NCBI GenBank assembly: GCA_021779655.1
Contig: JAJYAF010000069.1
Span: forward strand, 1-8,682
Reading direction: 5' to 3'
Length of the DNA stretch: 8,682 nt
Source: Pseudomonadota bacterium
Lineage (GTDB): Bacteria; Pseudomonadota; Alphaproteobacteria; Acetobacterales; Acetobacteraceae
Each line of letters begins with the position of its first letter. Position 1 is the stretch's first letter. The position numbers and the translations under genes are program-made. Shown here piece by piece: positions 6,686 through 8,682 of this stretch. Under the pieces are notes generated by a model. The model did no database searches and had not been told where the DNA came from. It saw nothing but the letters and a program-made list of their open reading frames with translations.

Positions 6686-6744
6686 GATTTTTCGTGGCAA
6701 CGAAAAAATTTGACATACCCGATTTTCCGTTGCAACATAAAATA
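6686..6744 (+). promoter_or_regulatory. brnTA promoter region with two operator-like repeats
   Basis: Two related 24-bp blocks, 6686-6709 and 6721-6744, share GATTTT, then CGT, one variable base and GCAAC, then an A-rich end; their starts are 35 bp apart. The first is also a perfect 8-bp inverted repeat (TTTTTCGT 6688-6695 / ACGAAAAA 6700-6707) around GGCA. A TTGACA (6710-6715) lies between the blocks as a strong -35. The -10 is unclear (CAACAT at 17 bp spacing is poor). The second block ends just before the brnT ATG, which has no Shine-Dalgarno sequence, so a leaderless message is possible. BrnA antitoxins are known to repress their own promoter, so BrnA binding to these blocks is the natural inference. 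Confidence 0.5.
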
Positions 6745-6745
6745 A

Positions 6746-7016
6746 ATGGTTATCACCTACGATCCCAAAAAGAACGAGCGCAACATCGCCGAGCGCGGGT
6801 TGTCGTTCGACCTTGTAAGCGAACTCGATTGGGAGTCGGTTCGGGTCATTGAAGATGACCGTCAAGATTACGGCGAGGTGCGGTTTGCAGTTGTGGGGCT
6901 TGATCGGTCGCCGGCTGCATATCGCGGTCGTCACCCCGCGCGGGGAAGATTTGCGCGTCATCAGTCCGAGAAAGGCAAACGTGAAAGAGGTAAAGCGCTA
7001 TGAACAAAATCCGTGA
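6746..7016 (+). pseudogene. brnT: BrnT-family toxin gene with a one-base frameshift
   Basis: BrnT toxins are RelE-like ribonuclease toxins of type II systems. The first 51 codons read as a normal BrnT N-terminus (YDPKKNERNIAERGLSFDL, then RQDYGEVRFAVVG). After that the frame runs into unrelated sequence and stops at 7003. If one G is removed from the G4 run at 6895-6898, the frame continues LIGRRLHIAVVTPRGEDLRV, then ISPRKANVKEVKRYEQNP and a stop at 7014-7016. That gives an 89-residue protein with the standard BrnT C-terminus (RVIS.RKAN..E..RYE). As given, the toxin would lose its C-terminal half. The restored frame would overlap brnA by 17 bp, the usual toxin-first arrangement. Sequencing error, true decay or homopolymer phase variation cannot be told apart here. 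Confidence 0.88.
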
Positions 7017-7302
7017 CCGTGGCCGCGCATCGCGGCCCGATGCTGAAAATCCAGAGGTGACGGCCGAGGCGTTCGCCAAGGCCCGCCCGGCCGCCGAAGT
7101 GCTGCCGCGCTTCATCGGCGAGAAGGCAGCGCAAGAATTACTACGGCGCAGCCGTGGCCGGCCGGCGAAGGAAAACAAAAAGGTGAGTCAAAACCTGCGG
7201 CTCGATCCTGATGTCCTGCAAGCTTACAAGGATAGCGGCTCGGGCTGGCAAACCCGCATCAATCAAGTGCTGCGCGAGCACATACCGGCGCTGAGGAAAT
7301 AG
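7000..7302 (+). CDS. brnA: BrnA-family antitoxin
   Basis: Antitoxin that binds and neutralises BrnT and, in characterised systems, represses the brnTA promoter. The 100-residue protein has the family's N-terminal region (DAENPEVTAEAFAKARPAAEVLP), a basic linker GRPAKENKK and a C-terminal ribbon-helix-helix-like DNA-binding segment (VSQNLRLDPDVLQAYKDSG, then GWQTRINQVLREHI). The ATG at 7000 has AAAGAGG at 6984-6990 inside the brnT end, with a spacing of about 9 bases. The gene is intact although its toxin partner is frameshifted, which is the direction of loss that cells tolerate. Confidence 0.92.
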   Translation: MNKIRDRGRASRPDAENPEVTAEAFAKARPAAEVLPRFIGEKAAQELLRRSRGRPAKENKKVSQNLRLDPDVLQAYKDSGSGWQTRINQVLREHIPALRK

Positions 7303-7306
7303 GCGT

Positions 7307-7555
7307 TCAACAATATGGGAGGGTGTTACGGTGACTCTGCGTAAGCAAAGTACGCGGCGTCAGCATCATGTGTGGCGGAGCTATCTGGAGGCTGGCCTTG
7401 GCCTGGTACGCCTGGCGCTGCCGGCGTACCTCCGTCAGCTCGCTTGCCCCCAGCCGCTCCACCAGCGCGCTGAACATCCCGCCACGGTACACGGATGCAA
7501 ATTGGCGGTCGTCACCGGCGAGGATCAGCCGTGCCCCGCTGCGTTCGAGCTTGCT
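7307..7555 (-). pseudogene. Fragment of a TraA/MobA-type conjugative relaxase-helicase
   Basis: On the minus strand the frame beginning directly after the hisP stop reads SKLERSGARLILAGDDRQFA, then SVYRGGMFSALVERLGASEL and TEVRRQRQAYQAKAS. This is the helicase motif III region (GDDRQ) and following RGGMF...L.EVRRQ segment of the superfamily 1 helicase half of large conjugative relaxases. Homology covers roughly 7391-7555 (about 55 residues of a protein normally near or above 900). The rest of the frame to the stop at 7307 (LQIAPPHMML...) is unrelated. There is no start codon with a ribosome site and no other part of the gene in the window, so it is a remnant of a plasmid or integrative element. 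The exact relaxase class is uncertain. Confidence 0.7.
7333..7361. other. Short imperfect hairpin after brnA
   Basis: CTGCGTA (7337-7343) pairs with TACGCGG (7351-7357) around a 7-base loop, with GAC/GTC extending the foot past one mismatch. No T-run follows. It lies between brnA and the relaxase fragment and could mark an end of one of the joined segments, but matches no element end that I recognise. Confidence 0.3.
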
Positions 7556-8338
7556 TCAATGCCTCAGGGTGGAAGACAGAAACTGCCGAAAACGCTCGGA
7601 TTTAGGGTGGCTGAAAACCTCCTCGGGCGGCCCTTCCTCCTCGGTCAGGCCCTGGTGCAGGAACATCACCCGGCTTGAGACCTCGCGCGCGAAACCCATT
7701 TCATGGGTGACGACCAGCATGGTACGGCCTTCCTTCGCAAGATCGCGCATCACCTTCAGCACCTCGCCCACCAGCTCCGGGTCGAGCGCGGAGGTTGGTT
7801 CGTCGAACAGCATCACCTCCGGTTCCATGGCGAGCGCCCTGGCGATGGCGACACGCTGCTGCTGCCCGCCCGAAAGCTGCGCGGGGTAGGCGTTCAGCTT
7901 GTCGGAAAGGCCAACTTTTTTCAGCATGGCTTCGGCGCAGGCGATGGCGGATTTCCGATCGAGGCCGAGCACGTGAACAGGCGCCTCGATGACATTTTGC
8001 AGCACCGTCATGTGCGCCCAGAGGTTGAACTGCTGGAATACCATGGCAAGGCGCGAGCGCAGGCGCTCCACCTGCTTGCGGCTGACCGGCCTGCGGCCAT
8101 GCCTGCCTTCCTCCATCTCGATCAGCTCGCCCTTGACGATCACGCGACCGGCGTCGGGCATTTCCAGCAGATTGATACAGCGCAGAAACGTGCTTTTTCC
8201 GGAGCCCGAACTTCCGAGAATGGCAATGACATCCTGCTCATGCGCGGTAACGGAGACGCCCTTCAGCACTTCAACCGGGCCGAAGCGTTTATGAATGTTC
8301 TCCACGACAAGCGCGGCGGGGGGAAGCGATTCCGACAT
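7556..8338 (-). CDS. hisP: Amino-acid ABC transporter ATP-binding protein, HisP type
   Basis: Cytoplasmic ATPase that drives the HisQ/HisM channel. The 260-residue protein has all nucleotide-binding motifs: Walker [10 protein letters not shown] (42-50), Q-loop [13 protein letters not shown] (99-111), signature LSGGQQQ (155-161), Walker [14 protein letters not shown] (175-187) and the H-loop histidine in VTHEMGFA (His212). The [21 protein letters not shown] insert between Walker A and the Q-loop is typical of HisP/GlnQ histidine-type ATPases. The gene is complete but lies on the strand opposite to hisQM, convergent with them and separated by accessory DNA. Its stop is flush with a relaxase fragment. 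The GAGG before ATG 8338 is only one base away, so the ribosome site is poor. No other ATPase gene is visible for the importer, so it is the likely partner (inference). Confidence 0.94.
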   Translation of the reverse strand: MSESLPPAALVVENIHKRFGPVEVLKGVSVTAHEQDVIAILGSSGSGKSTFLRCINLLEMPDAGRVIVKGELIEMEEGRHGRRPVSRKQVERLRSRLAMVFQQFNLWAHMTVLQNVIEAPVHVLGLDRKSAIACAEAMLKKVGLSDKLNAYPAQLSGGQQQRVAIARALAMEPEVMLFDEPTSALDPELVGEVLKVMRDLAKEGRTMLVVTHEMGFAREVSSRVMFLHQGLTEEEGPPEEVFSHPKSERFRQFLSSTLRH

Positions 8339-8430
8339 GCCTCGTTTTCAATCTATTTCATATGCCGTGCCGGATTTTCATCGGCGCTGTCAAGCCGCGA
8401 TTTTAGAGTATTTTCACTCTGGCTCGAATC

Positions 8431-8520
8431 GCCCCTCACCATTTGAAGGGACCAGATGGCGGCGCCACGAACGCAATTCTTGCCGCCGCAGGCTGCAACT
8501 TCAGTCTTATCCTCGCCTGG
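8431..8520 (+). mobile_element. C-terminal remnant of an IS5-type transposase
   Basis: In the frame open from 8407 to the TGA at 8581-8583, the stretch HHLKGPDGGATNAILAAAG followed by CNFSLILAW matches the C-terminal signature of IS5-family DDE transposases (L.G..GD..NAILAAAGYNF.LIL.W). Upstream of about 8431 and downstream of 8520 the similarity stops, and a stop codon (8404-8406) precedes it, so only about 30 residues remain. No terminal inverted repeats are recognised. It sits in the gap between hisP and the radC-like gene. Confidence 0.65.
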
Positions 8521-8554
8521 ATCATCCAAATGAAATCAGGTGCGATGAGACCTG

Positions 8555-8682
8555 CTATAGCATGCCATTCTGGCGCAGGCTGAACCAGCGGCCATTGGCG
8601 ACAATGACATGGTCGTGTAGCGTAATTTGCAATATCCGTGTCGCTGCCTTTATTTCGCCAGTTACGATGATATCGTCCTCTG
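8555..8682 (-). CDS. RadC-family (JAB/MPN domain) protein, C-terminal end; 5' part outside window
   Basis: The minus-strand frame entering from the right edge encodes EDDIIVTGEIKAATRILQIT, then LHDHVIVANGRWFSLRQNGM-L and TAG (8555-8557). The D...T..I..A...L.I.LHDHVIV...W.SLR..G(M/L)L pattern is the C-terminus of RadC-family JAB-domain proteins, whose catalytic HxH...S..D motif would lie just outside the window. Chromosomal RadC and shorter RadC-like proteins on mobile elements share this end, and the slightly divergent ending together with the IS remnant next to it favours the latter (inference). Whether the gene is complete cannot be seen. Confidence 0.8.
   Translation of the reverse strand, partial: EDDIIVTGEIKAATRILQITLHDHVIVANGRWFSLRQNGML

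Noticed and set aside
5879..7555. A new defence or other undescribed system in the accessory segment
   Set aside because: The contents are a GrpB-like gene, a known-type brnTA pair with a damaged toxin and a relaxase scrap. There is no conserved multi-gene unit, and decay explains the pattern better.
8357..8393. Possible hisP promoter on the minus strand (TTGACA at 8393-8388, TATGAA at 8362-8357)
   Set aside because: The spacing is about 25 bp, too long for a sigma70 promoter, and no good -10 lies at 16-18 bp.
7703..8446. Open frame of about 247 codons antisense to hisP
   Set aside because: It is the complement of a strongly conserved ATPase gene and shows no domain of its own.

Overview
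The window looks like chromosomal DNA of an alphaproteobacterium. The glnB-glnA pair, the divergent methyltransferase/gloB pair and the amino-acid ABC transporter all read as alphaproteobacterial, and codon use is GC-rich. The glutamine synthetase sequence suggests Acetobacteraceae (Acidocella/Acidiphilium-like), but this rests on recall of the family and not on a search.

Left part, 1-5878, is ordinary, dense, intact core genome. It holds the end of glnB (PII, with its uridylylation tyrosine), glnA (class I glutamine synthetase, with its adenylylation tyrosine) and a strong UUCG-loop terminator. A SAM methyltransferase gene and gloB (glyoxalase II) follow, diverging from a 40-bp shared promoter region that contains a near-palindrome. 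Next come three genes of a polar/basic amino-acid ABC importer: periplasmic binding protein, HisQ-like permease and HisM-like permease. A hairpin lies between the binding protein and hisQ, and hisM starts with a TTG that overlaps the hisQ stop.

Right part, 5879-8682, is accessory and damaged. The ATPase of the same importer (hisP) is intact but sits 1.7 kb away on the opposite strand, facing the permeases. Between them lie a GrpB/UPF0157-family gene without a usable start in the frame of its conserved N-terminus, a BrnT/BrnA type II toxin-antitoxin pair whose toxin gene carries a one-base frameshift in a G4 run, and a fragment of a conjugative relaxase/helicase that starts at the base after the hisP stop codon. 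A 16-bp exact direct repeat brackets the GrpB gene. Beyond hisP there is a fragment of an IS5-type transposase and then the C-terminus of a RadC-family protein running off the window.

Interpretation: a nitrogen-assimilation and amino-acid-uptake neighbourhood was broken up by mobile DNA, leaving debris between hisM and hisP, and the transporter probably still works because all four components are intact. I found no convincing evidence of a previously undescribed system. The points most worth checking are the split/inverted transporter, the two one-base lesions in neighbouring accessory genes, the brnTA operator-like repeats and the hairpin-rich leader before the binding-protein gene.
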